DNA of 64,000 nucleotides from Pelobates cultripes (Eukaryota; Chordata; Amphibia; Anura; Pelobatidae). The notes below the pieces were generated by a model. The model saw nothing but the letters and a program-made list of their open reading frames with translations, ran no database searches and was not told the DNA's origin. Below are positions 10,523 to 21,700 of this stretch, piece after piece. The translations under genes and the position numbers were made by a program. Location of the stretch: the NCBI GenBank assembly GCA_933207985.1, contig OW240912.1, positions 364,903,568 to 364,967,567 on the forward strand, written 5' to 3'. Positions within the stretch are counted from its first letter, which is position 1; each line of letters begins with the position of its first letter.

Positions 10523-13500
10523 TAAGGCTTCTTCATCATTTAAAAATAATGAGGACCAGAAAACGATTAAGGTTCCACAGGGAACTGTGGAGGTTCCCAG
10601 TTTGGGCCCCCATCTTAGCCCTTCACATAGTGATGGTGAATGGTGCCAAGAATATTCATGATTCCGGGTACCCCCAATTAAACCCTGAGCCCTAGTGAGC
10701 CACTTACGGTGTCCTTTTGGTTAATCTTGTTTTGATGAGAATTAAAACAAATTGGAACTGCTCATTTAAATCAATGAGATCAACTGTCAACATAACATCA
10801 GGAGTGGACTGGCCTTCAAGTGAACCTGTCAAGACAGATTCACTTTAAAATAAATTCGCCACAAATGCACTGAACACATTACATATCACAGAGATACATG
10901 ATGTATTCAATGCGAAATTGTGAGATAAACTCACCTCCGATCCAGCGCCACCACGTACTCAACTTTGTGGGTGTTACTTTTCTGTAACATCCACCTTTGG
11001 TTCACTTTAGCCCCTCCTGAAGTCTTCTTTGATTGTCCCTCAAGACATTTTCTCAAGCAGGGAAAAGCTCCTCTGTGACACCGACACATTAGCTTTGATA
11101 TCAGCGATTACATTCCTATACTCCCTAGTCAGCGTTAGCAGCGTAAGCTAGGGAGTTACCATAGCAATCAAAGTGCATGCTCTGAGGGTGTTATGTGTGA
11201 ACCTACTGTTGGAAGTCTCTTTTTTCTTTCTCTAATCAGCCCATTCTTCAGCATAGAGTCTATACTGAAAAATGGACTCCTAGGTGGGAGAAGACCTCTT
11301 TTCAAATAGACTTTTCTTATGATCTATACATTTGCTAGCAAATCTGCTAACACAACATATACATAAAATGTTATGCTCTCTCAAAAGTACATAAGTTGTA
11401 GGTACCATGACAGGTGCCATTTTGTACAGTAAGACAAACACATTTGATATCCACTGCTTAATAATATCAAGGCACACTAGAACTCAAAATAAGATCTAAA
11501 GCTCATAGCTGGAGCATATTAAAGAAAAAAAGGAAATACTACTTTATATCTAACGACTCCCTGAGGTTTGGAATCACAAATATTAACATGCCATAGAAAG
11601 GGGCATTCTCCCCAATTGCCAACCCATATGTGCCTAACAGTTAACGGTGGTAACGTTAGCAACAACAAAAATAAAAAGTATGATTCCAGTTAATAATGGA
11701 GGTGGGCCCTGTGTCTGGCTGAAATGCTGGTAGACATGGCATTAATTGTCACCCAGCGATTTTACATTTTGGGCCACTGAGTAAAATGATAAACCAGAAG
11801 CCGGAGGGCAGGCATGTTCAGCCAGAGAAGCATCTCTGAGATTTCCTGAGTATTTTGACTTTCATTCTTGTAGGGCCTTTCTGCAGTGTCTGTCCTTTTT
11901 TAGCCAGTATTGCTATGAGAGTATGAAATTGGAAACATGTTTCTGATAAAAGTGCCAACATGCAATGATAATGAAAAAAACACACATACATGGAGTGATA
12001 AAGTGATCATTTAAAATCTAGAGCAGCTGCAATACACATATATATTCCTGGTCACTTCATCATTCTATGTTAAGATTTGATTTCTTATTCACTTATTGGC
12101 GCAATTATAGTTTATCTGAAAATCTATCTCCCACAACCATCTGAGCATGTACGAGCAGAGTTTATTCTGTGAATAAAAAATATACAAATAGCAAGATTGT
12201 CCAACAAAACACTATTTAAAATATTTTGTATTTAAAATGGTAAAAAGATTTAAAAAGTTCACGATATATAATAAATCTTCTATATGTAGGCAGATTAGGT
12301 GGCATCTCTTCTCTACCTATAACTTGTAATAAATGGAAATATTACAATGAATCCCAGTAATATTCTACCACTGTTCGTGTATTGGTCCTTACTTGGCTGA
12401 AAAACACGTTTTTCAACAAGAGCTTTAGTCAGTACATATGCTTTATACTGAGGAAAAATAGTTGATGTAACTACTTCATTGATATGGCGATCAGTATGTC
12501 CAGGGTCCTGAACAGCTTCTAGAGGGGAGAGAAGTTATAGTGGTGTCTTGGCACATACTATATGCAGGGGTGTTGCTAGGTTCCAAAAGTACCTGAAGAC
12601 TGACAATAACAATCTCCTCTTTGACTGGTGTCATGGATATCTACGACCAAAAATGCGTACATTAAGTAAAACAAACAAAACTAAACAGAAAAAAACCTTA
12701 GAGTGGCCACAATGAACGCTAAACAAAATAGTACAAGACTAGCTGAGATCAGGATAACAGAAAGCCGAATAAACAAGAGAATAGCCAAAGGCCAAGGACA
12801 ATAACATGTAGAATAGTCCAGGTTAAGCCAAGGTCATATAAGCCAGAGATAATCAAAGAAGAAACATGCTCTTGGATTAACCAAAGAATTGGAAACCATG
12901 AGAGGGCACAATCCAAATTAAACTTTGAGTTTAAATAGCCATAGGAGGGCAAGGATTCGTCAAAATTGACCTTCTGATGCCATGACTTTTGTGTCACTAG
13001 CGTCCTGCTCAGGGGTGGGTTTCTTTAAATGGGGCACAATGTAGCGGCCAGCGGTCTTCCAAACGCCATACTGGTCGGGAGGTGTGAAGAGAGCAGACAG
13101 GAAAGAAATCAGCTGCTAGGCTTCTCCTAGCGTAACCTCGCCGATCGGACACAGTGATGTGGCCGTGCCTAACCGGCACCGCAAAACCTGGACATTTGGT
13201 TTTCCAAATAGAAGACTCTATCATTTTATATCTCAGGCTTGATCTTGAATCTGGCCTGTCACTTGTGGGGTTGCATATCTATGGCACCAGGAGGGATCTT
13301 TTTAGAGACCCTACAATAGTGAGAGAGAAGGGGTAGACCTCATCTAGCACCATCTGAGGAAGGAGGGATAAACTATTCACCTGAAATTCTCCCTCCTCAG
13401 CATTGGGGCCTTCCGGCTTCAATTCGTGGTAAATGAGGCTTTCAGGAGCATTGTATATTCGTGTGGTTGTAAAGATAATCCCACTATACTGTAAGATCCT

Positions 13501-13700
13501 ACACAAATCATCTTTCACAAGTGCAACAAGATTTTATAGGCAGATACATTTAAAGGATCACTCTCAGCACCCTACAGCCTTTTATATTAAAGAAATGTCT
13601 CATTCCAGAGATATGCATACATTTTTTTGTGTGCAGTGTGCAGTGCCACCTTCCTAATCAGCCAGCTGGGATAATCTTTTCCTGATTAGCAATATCAGTT
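10523..13700. other. Mostly unassigned sequence with repeat fragments
   Basis: No gene recognised. A small hairpin at about 10,820-10,847 (AAGTGAACCTGTC facing GACAGATTCACTT) looks like a MITE end. The block at about 10,925-11,200 (CACTCCCTAGTC..., CTAGGGAGTTACC) resembles repetitive GC-richer frog DNA. From about 12,700 to 13,200 there are short AAGCCAAGGTCA-like phrases that also occur loosely near 32,820-32,960, so they probably belong to one dispersed retroelement-like family. The class is not determined. Confidence 0.4.
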
Positions 13701-14079
13701 TTGTGCAACTTTTGCATCTGGTGTAAGCAAACAAAGCAGGCTAAAATAGCCATCCTGTGACTAGTCTTTTTTTTTCAGAAAAAGAGCCTTAAAAGTCTGC
13801 ACCAACAGCACCTGAGATGTGTCACTTCCAACATCTTACACACCATCTGTGTTAAAAAAAATGATTGTGCACAATTCTGGAATAGTTTGCCAGAAGATAT
13901 CAAACCTCCCACAAGTCTATATTTACTGAAAATAAATCCTTTTTAAATGATCCTCCCTTCTCCAATCTAAGTAAATCAATAAAAACTGCTAATAGGCATC
14001 TAACTCGATATGCTAAATACTTAACCTTGTCATAAGAATGCTGTGCTAACCGTCCCAGGTCATACTTAAAAGACTTATT

Positions 14080-14180
14080 CACCAGTGTGAATCAGTATTG
14101 GGAATTCACAGTGAATTTCCTATTTTGGACAAACAGCCGAACTGAAAACATAGTTGACTAGAACATTTTTCCACTTCGGA
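14080..14180. repeat. Fragment of the inverted-repeat family seen at 3,168
   Basis: Shares the phrases GAATTCACAGTGAATTTCC and a following purine-rich block with the hairpin element at 3,168-3,335. Only one arm is recognisable. Confidence 0.35.
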
Positions 14181-14226
14181 CAAAAAAAAAAAAAATACTG
14201 TCATGGTTATTTAGAAAACTATAAAG

Positions 14227-14369
14227 CAGGGTTGCCCTAAAGGTAGATCCCCACATGTTGTAAAACTACAACTCACATGATGCTTTGCATGCCTTTGCAT
14301 GAATTTGACAAGGCATCATGGGAGTTGTAGTTTTAAAACAACTGGGGATCTACCTTTTGGGCACACCTG
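14227..14369. mobile_element. hAT-type MITE (143 bp) with near-perfect terminal inverted repeats
   Basis: Left end CAGGGTTGCCC then AAAGGTAGATCCCCA and AAACTACAACTC. The right end is the complement: GAGTTGTAGTTTTAAAACAA, then GGGGATCTACC and GGGCACACCTG. Flanking octamers CTATAAAG (14,219-14,226) and CAATAAAG (14,370-14,377) match at 7 of 8 positions, as expected for an 8-bp hAT target duplication. CAG...CTG ends and the CATGATGC block are shared with the related fragment at 20,687. Non-coding; it would form a long hairpin. Confidence 0.75.
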
Positions 14370-14587
14370 CAATAAAGTTTTACAAATTCTAATCCAGATA
14401 GAAATATTAAGGCAAAAATTGTTGTTTTGGGAGTGAAGTTCCATCTTTACTATAGTCAAGTGATTTTGAAATTTTAGCATTCATGTTGGAAATATTTTCT
14501 GTATAATTTGGAGTTTAGTGAATAATCCTGTTTAAAATTGCAACAATTCATGTTTTAATTAATAATCATGTGTAAAAAAAATATTAA

Positions 14588-15714
14588 AGGACCACTATTG
14601 GCACCCAGACCACTTCAGCTCTATGAAGTGGTCTGGGTGCCAGGTCCCCCTAGTTTTAATCCTGCAGCTGAAAACATAGCAGATTCAGAGAAACTTCTAT
14701 GTTTACACTGCAGGGTTAATCCAGCCTCTAGTGGCTGTCTCACTGACAGCCACTAGAGGCGCTTCCGCGATTTACACAGAGTAAATCACACCTATTTGAC
14801 ATTGGACGTCCTCACAGAGTCCAGCGTCAAAAAGATCCCCATAGGAAAGCATTGAGTAATGCTTTCCTATGGGCGGGTTTTTTGCTGCGCATGAGCATTC
14901 GGCTCCACTGGGGAGCTGACGTCGATGGAGGAGGAGTGGTCACCAGTGCAGAGGGAGCCCGGCGCTGGATTAAAGGGACACTATAGTCACCAGAACAACT
15001 ACAGCTTAATGTAGATGTTCTGGTGAGTATAATCATTGCCTTCAGACATTTTAATGCAAACACTGCCATTTCAGATAAAAGGCAGTGTTTACATTGCCCC
15101 CTAGGGACATCTCCAAAAGGCCACTACTCAGATGGCCACTGGAGGTGCTTCCTGGGGCAGTGCTGCACAGTAAGCAGCACTGCCGTTCAGCGTCTCCACG
15201 CTCTGCATGGGGACGCTGAATTTCCCTCATAGAGATGCATTGATTCAATTCATCTCTATGATGAGATGCTGATTGGCTAAAATGTCGCTTGGCCCTGCCC
15301 CATCCTGCCCCATCCCGCCCCCTTGCCGATTTCAGCCAGTCCAATGCTCTCCCTATGGGAAAGTATTGGATTGGCTAAAAATCATCAGTTCTGAGGATGT
15401 CACCAAGGAGGTGGATCTGGGGTGGGGCCAGCGTTGGCGGACCCGTGCAGCACTGGAAGTAAGGTGAGTTTTCATCTTTTCTAAGGGATATAGGGGGTGG
15501 GGGGGGCAAAGCCACCTAAATTGTGGGTTTAACACTATAGGATCAGGAATACATGTTTGTTTTCCTGACTCTATAGTGTTCCTTTAAGGTAAGCAAATAA
15601 ATGGTTAATTAACCATTTATTCGCTGCGGAACGGGGCCCTAATCACCTAAACGGTAACTAGGGCTCTATAGCGTTAGAAATACATATTTGTATTCCTAAT
15701 GCTATAGTGTTCCT
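14588..15714 (+). mobile_element. TTAA MITE, subfamily GGACCACTATTGGCACC, split by a nested MITE
   Basis: Starts after TTAA (14,584-14,587) with AGGACCACTATTGGCACC and the CAGACCACTTCAG hairpin. It runs to about 14,969, is interrupted by another TTAA element, and resumes at 15,588 with GGTAAGCAAATAAATGG. It ends GCTATAGTGTTCCT before TTAA at 15,715-15,718. The body matches the elements at 3,638 and 62,818 (CCATAGGAAAGCATTG, GGAGGAGGAG). Confidence 0.75.
14974..15583 (+). mobile_element. Complete nested TTAA MITE (610 bp)
   Basis: The best-preserved copy of the AGGGACACTATAGTCACC subfamily. It is flanked by TTAA at 14,970-14,973 and 15,584-15,587 and ends CTATAGTGTTCCT. Internal landmarks are ACTACAGCTTAATGTAG, GGCAGTGTTTACATTGCC, GGCCACTGGAGGTGCTTCC, CATAGAGATGCATTGATTC and CAATGCTCTCCCTATGGG. 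Removing it with one TTAA restores the CTGGATTAAGGTAAG junction of the host MITE (compare CTGGAGAAAGAGGTAAG in the copy at 62,818). Confidence 0.85.
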
Positions 15715-16081
15715 TTAATGATTATATTTCTAAATAGTAAGGATTTCTTAAAAAATTATCCACTGCAAAAGTTGCCTGACAGCAAATCAGCAGGTAACAA
15801 GCTGCTTTAAATGTCTCTATTAGAAAACATACTATCTAACTTTGAATTCTAAATGTATCAATACTGCAATTTAATACATGGCTTACTGTCCCTTTCAATT
15901 AGCAAACAGGAAATCCACTTCTTAATTAATGCTAATTGTCTCTATGAACATTATGTTCCTTGTTGACAACAATAAACATTAAATGGAAACAAAATTCACC
16001 AATGAGATCCTTCCACTGGATACACACTGTTCTACCAACGTGTCTAGCTTCTGCCTCTCCAAAATACATTTTGTCACTCAC

Positions 16082-16143
16082 TTCTATGTTTGTACATTCC
16101 CTTTCAAATCCAAAGCTATAGTACATGATTGCTGCTGTTGTGA
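16082..16143 (-). other. Candidate small internal exon (62 nt) with strong splice sites
   Basis: On the minus strand a pyrimidine-rich run ending TTTATCTTTTTACAG is followed by 62 nt and then GAA|GTGAGT, a near-perfect donor. With the leading TC as the end of a split codon, the exon reads TTAAIMYYSFGFERECTNIE without a stop. Both signals lie in otherwise non-repetitive sequence. I recognise no protein family, and splice-like motifs arise by chance in AT-rich DNA, so this is only a candidate. It lies on the same strand as the promoter candidate at 2,624-2,770 but upstream of it, so it would belong to a different transcript. Confidence 0.25.
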
Positions 16144-16769
16144 CTGTAAAAAGATAAAATAAATCATAAAATGGTATTAATTGCAGACTGTTTGCTAGAA
16201 AGGCATTGTCTCTCACTAATAATACTGTTTATTACATGGCAATTAAACTATTAAAGTGACACTGCAGGTTTGTGTATTATTCAAAAGAAATTTCTTTTTC
16301 CAGTGAATGAGATGCTTGTTGTGATTAAGATGCAAATACACAAGCTGCCCTTTAACCCCTTAAGGACAGACACAATTGTACAACTTCTGACCAAAACAAA
16401 ACCTAGAATTTAAACTACTTGTCTGTTCAACCATAATTTACTTATTTCATATTAAGTGCACCCACACTTATTATATATATAATTTATTTCACATCAAATA
16501 TTTATAAACGGAGCATAAATTAATATGAATTAACCCCTTAAGGATGGTGGGTGTTCTAAGCCGTCCTATGTACTTACCCGGTCGCCGGCGATCCCACGCC
16601 AGCGATCGCGGTGTGGGGACTCACCTGGCAGCCCAGGGAGTCCCCCTCTTTCCTTTCCGGCCCCCATGGGCCATGTGATCGCGAGGAGCATAGCCGTCCA
16701 TTGCATTGTCAGCAGGGGGAGTGCCTATAATGACAGGTACTCCCCCTGCTGCCTGTAAATAGTAAAATA

Positions 16770-17345
16770 AATGTTAAAGTTACAGTTTAAAATAAAATAT
16801 ATAATTAGATCATATATATATTTATTATATATATGATCTAAGTATATATATGTATATATATATACACATATACATACATTCACATACACTGTCTAAGTGT
16901 ATTTTAATAATATATATATATATAGTTATATATATAATATCAAAATACACATAGAATGATATTGATTAAATATATATATATAATTATGATTATATATATA
17001 TTTATATATAATATAAAATAAATATGTAAATACGTTAAAAAATAAAATAAGTAATAAAAAATAAATTTATAAGAAATATACACATGTGTAAATTCGTTCT
17101 AACTGTATTTTAACATTAATATATATATATATATATATATATATTGATATCAAAATACATCTAGAACGAAATAATATATATATCTATATACATAAGTATA
17201 TATGTATATATCACTATATATATATACCTATATATAAATAAAAATAATTTTAAAAAACTATATACATATATATATATATATACACAGACACACACACACA
17301 CACACGTGTGTGTATATATATAATAATTATATGTTTATATTTATG
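16770..17345. repeat. (TA)n-dominated tract with palindrome
   Basis: Almost pure A/T with repeated TATATATA runs. A perfect inverted repeat with a short loop lies at 16,807-16,839 (AGATCATATATATA facing TATATATATGATCT). A CACACACACACACGTGTGTG block lies at about 17,286-17,314. Cruciform-prone and likely length-variable. Confidence 0.85.
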
Positions 17346-17639
17346 TAATAATTTTACATAATTAGGTCCTTTTATTAATTACAATTTGCGTGACCTGCCT
17401 GACAACCCAGGCCGAAAGTCCAGGGACTTTAATTGGCTAGAACTATATTTAACCCTGTAACTTTCCAAGACACCATAAATCCTGTTCATGGGGTATACTG
17501 TTTTACTCGGAAGACTTCGCTGAACACAAATATTAGTGTTTCAAAACAGTAAATTGTATTATAACGATGATATCGTCAGTGAAAGTGAAGTTTTTTGCAT
17601 TTTTCACACACAAATGGCACTTACACGGACAATATAATT

Positions 17640-18270
17640 GTTGTGATACGTTTTACTGTTTTGAAACACTAATATTTGTGTTCAGTGAAGTCTCCCAAGT
17701 ATAACAGCACCCTCATGTACAAGTTTTATGGTGTTTTCAAAAGTTACAGAGTCAAATAAAAGGCTGGCGTTTCAGTTTTTTCACATTGAAATTTGCCAGG
17801 TTGCTTATGTTGCCTTTGAGACCGTATGGTAGCCCAGGAATGAAAATGACCCCCATGATGGCATACCATTTGCAATAGTAGACAACCCAAGGTATTGCAA
17901 ATGGGGTATGTCCAGTCTTTTTTAGTAGCCACAAACACTGGCCAAAATATTAACAAACAAATATTAACACTAAATTTGGCCAGTGTTTGTGACCAAAGAG
18001 GATACTAAATTTGCAATACCTTGGGTTGTCTACTTTTGCAAATGGTATGCTATCATGGGGGTAATTCTCATTCCTGGGCTACCATATGGTCTCAAACGTA
18101 ATGTAACCCATCTGGCGAATTTCAATGGGAAAAAAATGAAAAATGTAACATGCTATATTTGACCCTGTAACTTCCCAAAACACCATAAAACCTGTACACC
18201 GGGGGTACTGTTTTACACGTGAGACATCGCTAAATACAAATATGTGTATGTTATTACAGTAAAAGCAAAC
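17640..18270. repeat. Large imperfect palindrome, arms about 300 bp
   Basis: The left arm (about 17,640-17,945) and right arm (about 17,960-18,270) carry the same blocks in opposite order: CTCATTCCTGGGCTACCATA against the inverse near 17,822-17,843, and ACAACCCAAGGTATTGCAAA against TTTGCAATACCTTGGGTTGT. Near the centre, CAAACACTGGCC at 17,932 faces GGCCAGTGTTTG at about 17,978. It belongs to the composite at 16,351-19,467. Confidence 0.75.
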
Positions 18271-19069
18271 ATTATTATGACATTCACAGTTAAAATGTCA
18301 CGTAGAACTAAAATAAATGTTAAAATTCTTATTTTCTCCCATTTTTTTATATTTTATTCATATTAAATTATGTTTCATACCTAAATATTTGATGTTAAAT
18401 GAAAGCCCTGTTTCTCCTTAATTCAATTTTATATAATAAGTGTGGGTGCACATAATATAAAAGAGGCAAATTATGCCTGAAGAGACATATAGCGCAAATT
18501 CAAGTTTTTGTTTACGTTTTGTTTTGATCACAACATGTACATTTGGGTCAGTCCTTAAGGGGTTAAATCTAAAAAAGTGTGCGAAATTAAGAAACGCTTT
18601 TTTCCAAGTTCGCCATGGGATTTTAACTGTGAATGCCATATTACTGTTATTTTGTACTGCAATAAAATACACATATTTGTGTACAGTGATGTACTTGATG
18701 GGGCTATGTTGCCTTTGAGACCATATGGCAGTATAGGAATGAAAATTAACCCCATCACGGCATACCATTTGCAAAACTAGGCAACCCTGGGTATTTAAAA
18801 CAGGGTATGTCCAGTCTTTTTTAGAAGCCACCCTGGCCCGTGTTAGTGCCTGTTCCCCAAATGTACAGGTTTTGTGGGGTTTTGGAAAGTTACATGGTCA
18901 AATAAATTGATCCAAATTAAATTCTCTGGACTTTCTACCTGGGTTGTCAGGCAGGTCCCCCAATATATGATTCACATAATTATGTAAAAATCACATTATA
19001 AAAATCACATATTTATGTAACATTATTACATGTATATATATACATATATAATCTTCCATGAAAGAGTGC

Positions 19070-19190
19070 ACTCACTGGACTGTATTAGTTTCAATCACTG
19101 CTGCTTTATTTGTGCAGTATATACAAAAATATAAGTCAACATTTCAGTCTTGACCGGATTTTCTCAATTAGAATTTCATTCTCAGTGTTT
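19070..19190 (-). repeat. Penelope-like fragment with degenerate hammerhead-like phrase
   Basis: On the minus strand the phrase TTGAGAAAATCCGG...GACTGAAATGTTG follows the layout of the hammerhead cores found in Penelope-like elements (CTGA-NGA, helix II, GAAAC). It is followed by a TATTTTTGTATATACTGC block. Several core bases are changed. It is short, and interpretation rests on motif layout only. Confidence 0.25.
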
Positions 19191-19499
19191 TTTGATATTA
19201 AAATATATTATTTAATTCTAAGTGTATATTTATGTTTTATTTTATTGATTTAATGTTGGTAGACCTGCCTGACAACCCAGGCAGTTCCCCTGCAGCCAAT
19301 CTGTCAATCATGCCAATCCGAGTGGTGTGATTCAGGTATCATCGCAATCACATGACTCGGCTGGGTGGATGTGGCTCCGATTGAACCCGCCGAGGAGGGT
19401 GAGTATTTGTGCTGTGGGGAGGGCCAGATCGTTAGGGCGTGCTATGCCGTCCTAACAGCGTTAAAGCCCTCCTTTTGTGGGATGGCAAAGTATGCACTA

Positions 19500-20548
19500 A
19501 CATCAGGGAAGAGTTAAGCTAATAAATATAACGAATGACCAAACAGAGACTAGTCTTGGTCTACTGCTCTTGTGAAATAAAGAAAACAACAAAATAGGAT
19601 GCAGGACAGACATTCATAAAGTATGTTTCTATCTAGTACAGATAGCAAGACTTCCAGTTTCATAATGTCACAAACCCTTTCAGTCCCTTATCTGTGCAAA
19701 TACAGACAGAAGATAAACAATTATTAACTTACAATTACAGTTGTACCATGTATGCAATGAAAATAGTAATGAAAGGCCTCAGACAAGTGAGGTGGTTTAA
19801 AAGCTGATTATTTTTAGGAAGTACCCTTATATTTAACTCCTTAATGACAAGGCACGTACAGTATATAGTGCTGTGAAAAAGATGGTCTCACTGATCTCAG
19901 AAGTGATAGGGTAAAAAAACAGCAGGTGGGAGGTTTCTACAGGCATGAGATTACCAGGATAGCCTTCCCCATCGCATGCAGTCATGGCTAGCATCTACTG
20001 CAACTGTCTCAATCGCAACATGTAATTGTCTGCTGATACTCGACGGCAGTAGTGCATGCCAAGATCACATGTTAGCAGTGATGCCGACCAGTAATAATGA
20101 TTGCCCTCTAGGCTGTCTGATCAGCCTAAGAGACAAGCGCAGTGAGGACAAACCTTCACTGTCAATGCCTTTCACAGCAATCACTGAGCCTGGGGGGTGG
20201 GAAGGAGAATCTATTAAACTATTAAACAGTGCATTATTAGGGATTGTTAGCATTAGGGCTAGGGAGAGTTGGGTTATATTTGCTTATGGTTAGTTCGTTT
20301 AGAATTAGCTACGGTTAGAAAAAGGAAATATAACCAACAGATTTCTCAGAGGTTGATGATGGTTAAATGGTTAAATAAAATGTGTCAAACTGCTCCCAGG
20401 GAGTCCATGCTTTTAAATATATGCACTTGTTTAGCATTTTTGGATTATATGACTTATTGAAGTTATAGTCTTGGTAAACCAAATTTTGCAAAGGTTAATT
20501 TGAAAACTGCAATTCAATTAATGCAATATTATAACTACCAAGAATGAA
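19500..20548. other. Unassigned, with a TTAACTCCTTAATGACA-type repeat end
   Basis: From 19,833 the phrase TTAACTCCTTAATGACAAGG resembles the TTAACCCCTTAAGGA termini nearby. The sequence to about 20,200 is therefore probably a decayed relative. An open frame of 105 codons at 19,976-20,293 lies in it but shows no recognisable domain. No host gene seen. Confidence 0.4.
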
Positions 20549-20552
20549 TTAA

Positions 20553-21215
20553 ACGGACACTATAGTCACCAGAACAACTACAGCTTATTGAATTTGTGCT
20601 GGAGAGTAGAATCATTACCGTCAGGCTTTTTGCTGTAAACACTGTCTTTTCAGAGAAAATGCAGTGTTTACATTACAGCCTAGTCGCAGGCATAGGCAAC
20701 CTTCGGCACTCCCAATGTTTTGGACTACACCTCCCATGATGCTTTGCCAGCATTATGGGTGTAGGAGCATTATGGGGGATGTAACTTCACTGGCCACTCC
20801 TCAGATGGCTGTTAGAGATCCTTCCTGGGTCACGGCTGCCTAAAATGCATCCAAACATTCAGTATCTCCTTCCTCTGCATGCAGACACTGAACTTTCCTC
20901 ATAGAGATTCATTGATTCAATTCATCTCTATGAGGAGATGCTGATAGACCAGGGCTGTGTTTGAATCATGCTGGCTCTGCCCCTGATCTGCCTCCTTGTC
21001 AGTCTCAGCCAATCCTATGGGGAAGCATTGTGATTGGATCAGGCTACCACTTCTGCTGATGTCAGCAGGCAGTGGGCAGGTCTAAAGGAAACAGAGCCAG
21101 AGCTAGCAGCTCCAAACTTGAAAACAAGTAAGATTTTGCTATTTTTAGGGAGGCAAGAGGGGGGCAGGGGTGGATGGTGGTTTTAACCCTATAGGGTCAG
21201 GAATAATGTTTCTGG
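20553..21215 (+). mobile_element. TTAA MITE, 3'-truncated, with a hAT fragment inside
   Basis: Starts after TTAA (20,549-20,552) as ACGGACACTATAGTCACC and follows the body of the copy at 14,974 (GCAGTGTTTACATTAC, CATCTCTATGAGGAGATGCT). The right end stops at CCCTATAGGGTCAGGAATAA without the final inverted repeat. Between about 20,687 and 20,780 it contains an unrelated hAT-like insert. Confidence 0.7.
20687..20785. mobile_element. hAT-like MITE fragment
   Basis: Begins CAGGCATAGGCAACCTTCGG, then CACTCCCAATGTTTTGGACT and CTCCCATGATGCTTTGCCAG. This layout resembles the hAT MITE at 14,227 and widespread vertebrate hAT ends. The right terminus is degraded, with two GCATTATGGG repeats. It interrupts the MITE that starts at 20,553. 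Confidence 0.5.
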
Positions 21216-21445
21216 GGCCCAGGGGTCTTTCTTCGCCATGGCATGTTTTAGCTAGGATTACTTATATGTCTACTGTCTTAAGATTTATGCCATGCTGTTT
21301 TTCTGTTCAACATTGTTTTAAATTATTTTTTTAAATGTGCAGCATTAATGACACACTGCTGATTTCTGATGTCAATGTTAATGAAAATAATGTGATTTTA
21401 CCACCTTGTATTCTGATATTATTTTTAAACCTTTGACCCTAAATT

Positions 21446-21700
21446 AGAGGGGCAACGGTTTAAAAATAATATCAGGAAGTATTACTTTACTGAGAGGGTA
21501 GTGGATGCATGGAATAGCCTTCCAGCTGAAGTGGTAGAGGTTAACACAGTGATGGAGTTTAAGCATGCATGGGATAGGCATAAGCTATCCTAACTATAAG
21601 ATAAGGCTAGGGACTAATGAAAGTATTTTAAAAAACTGGGCAGACTAGATGGGCTGAATGGTTCTTATCTGCCGTCACATTCTATGTTTCTGCGTTTCAT
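21446..21700 (+). pseudogene. LINE 3' end: last codons of a non-LTR ORF plus tail
   Basis: The plus strand reads RFKNNIRKYYFTERVVDAWNS followed by LPAEVVEVNTVMEFKHAWDRH and a stop. This is the C-terminal signature (WNSLP...VV....FK..LD) shared by several vertebrate LINE ORFs. After the stop come GGGCAGACTAGATGGGC and CTGCCGTCACATTCTATG, a familiar amphibian LINE 3' tail. The reverse transcriptase proper is absent, so this is a strongly 5'-truncated copy. Clade (CR1, L2 or Rex-like) is not resolved. Confidence 0.65.

Larger units (their letters stand above)
16351..19467. mobile_element. Palindrome-rich composite of TTAACCCCTTAAGGA-type elements
   Basis: A terminus TTTAACCCCTTAAGGACA at 16,351 faces an inverted one at 18,551-18,567. 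Their sub-terminal 170-200 bp also match (GTGCACCCACACTTATTATA on both sides), so these are long terminal inverted repeats. A second terminus, TTAACCCCTTAAGGATGG, starts at 16,530. It is followed by GTTCTAAGCCGTCCTA, which is matched in inverse near 19,440-19,460 (TATGCCGTCCTAAC). Between them a module containing CCTGTAACTTTCC, ACACCATAAA, GGTATACTGTTTTAC and GACAACCCA occurs at least three times in both orientations. No open frame encodes a transposase. TTAA-containing ends suggest another TTAA-specific non-autonomous DNA transposon family. Confidence 0.6.

Noticed and set aside
19976..20293. Frame of 105 codons
   Set aside because: Lies in a decayed TTAACTCCTTAATGACA-type repeat; the opposite strand is also open and no domain is visible.
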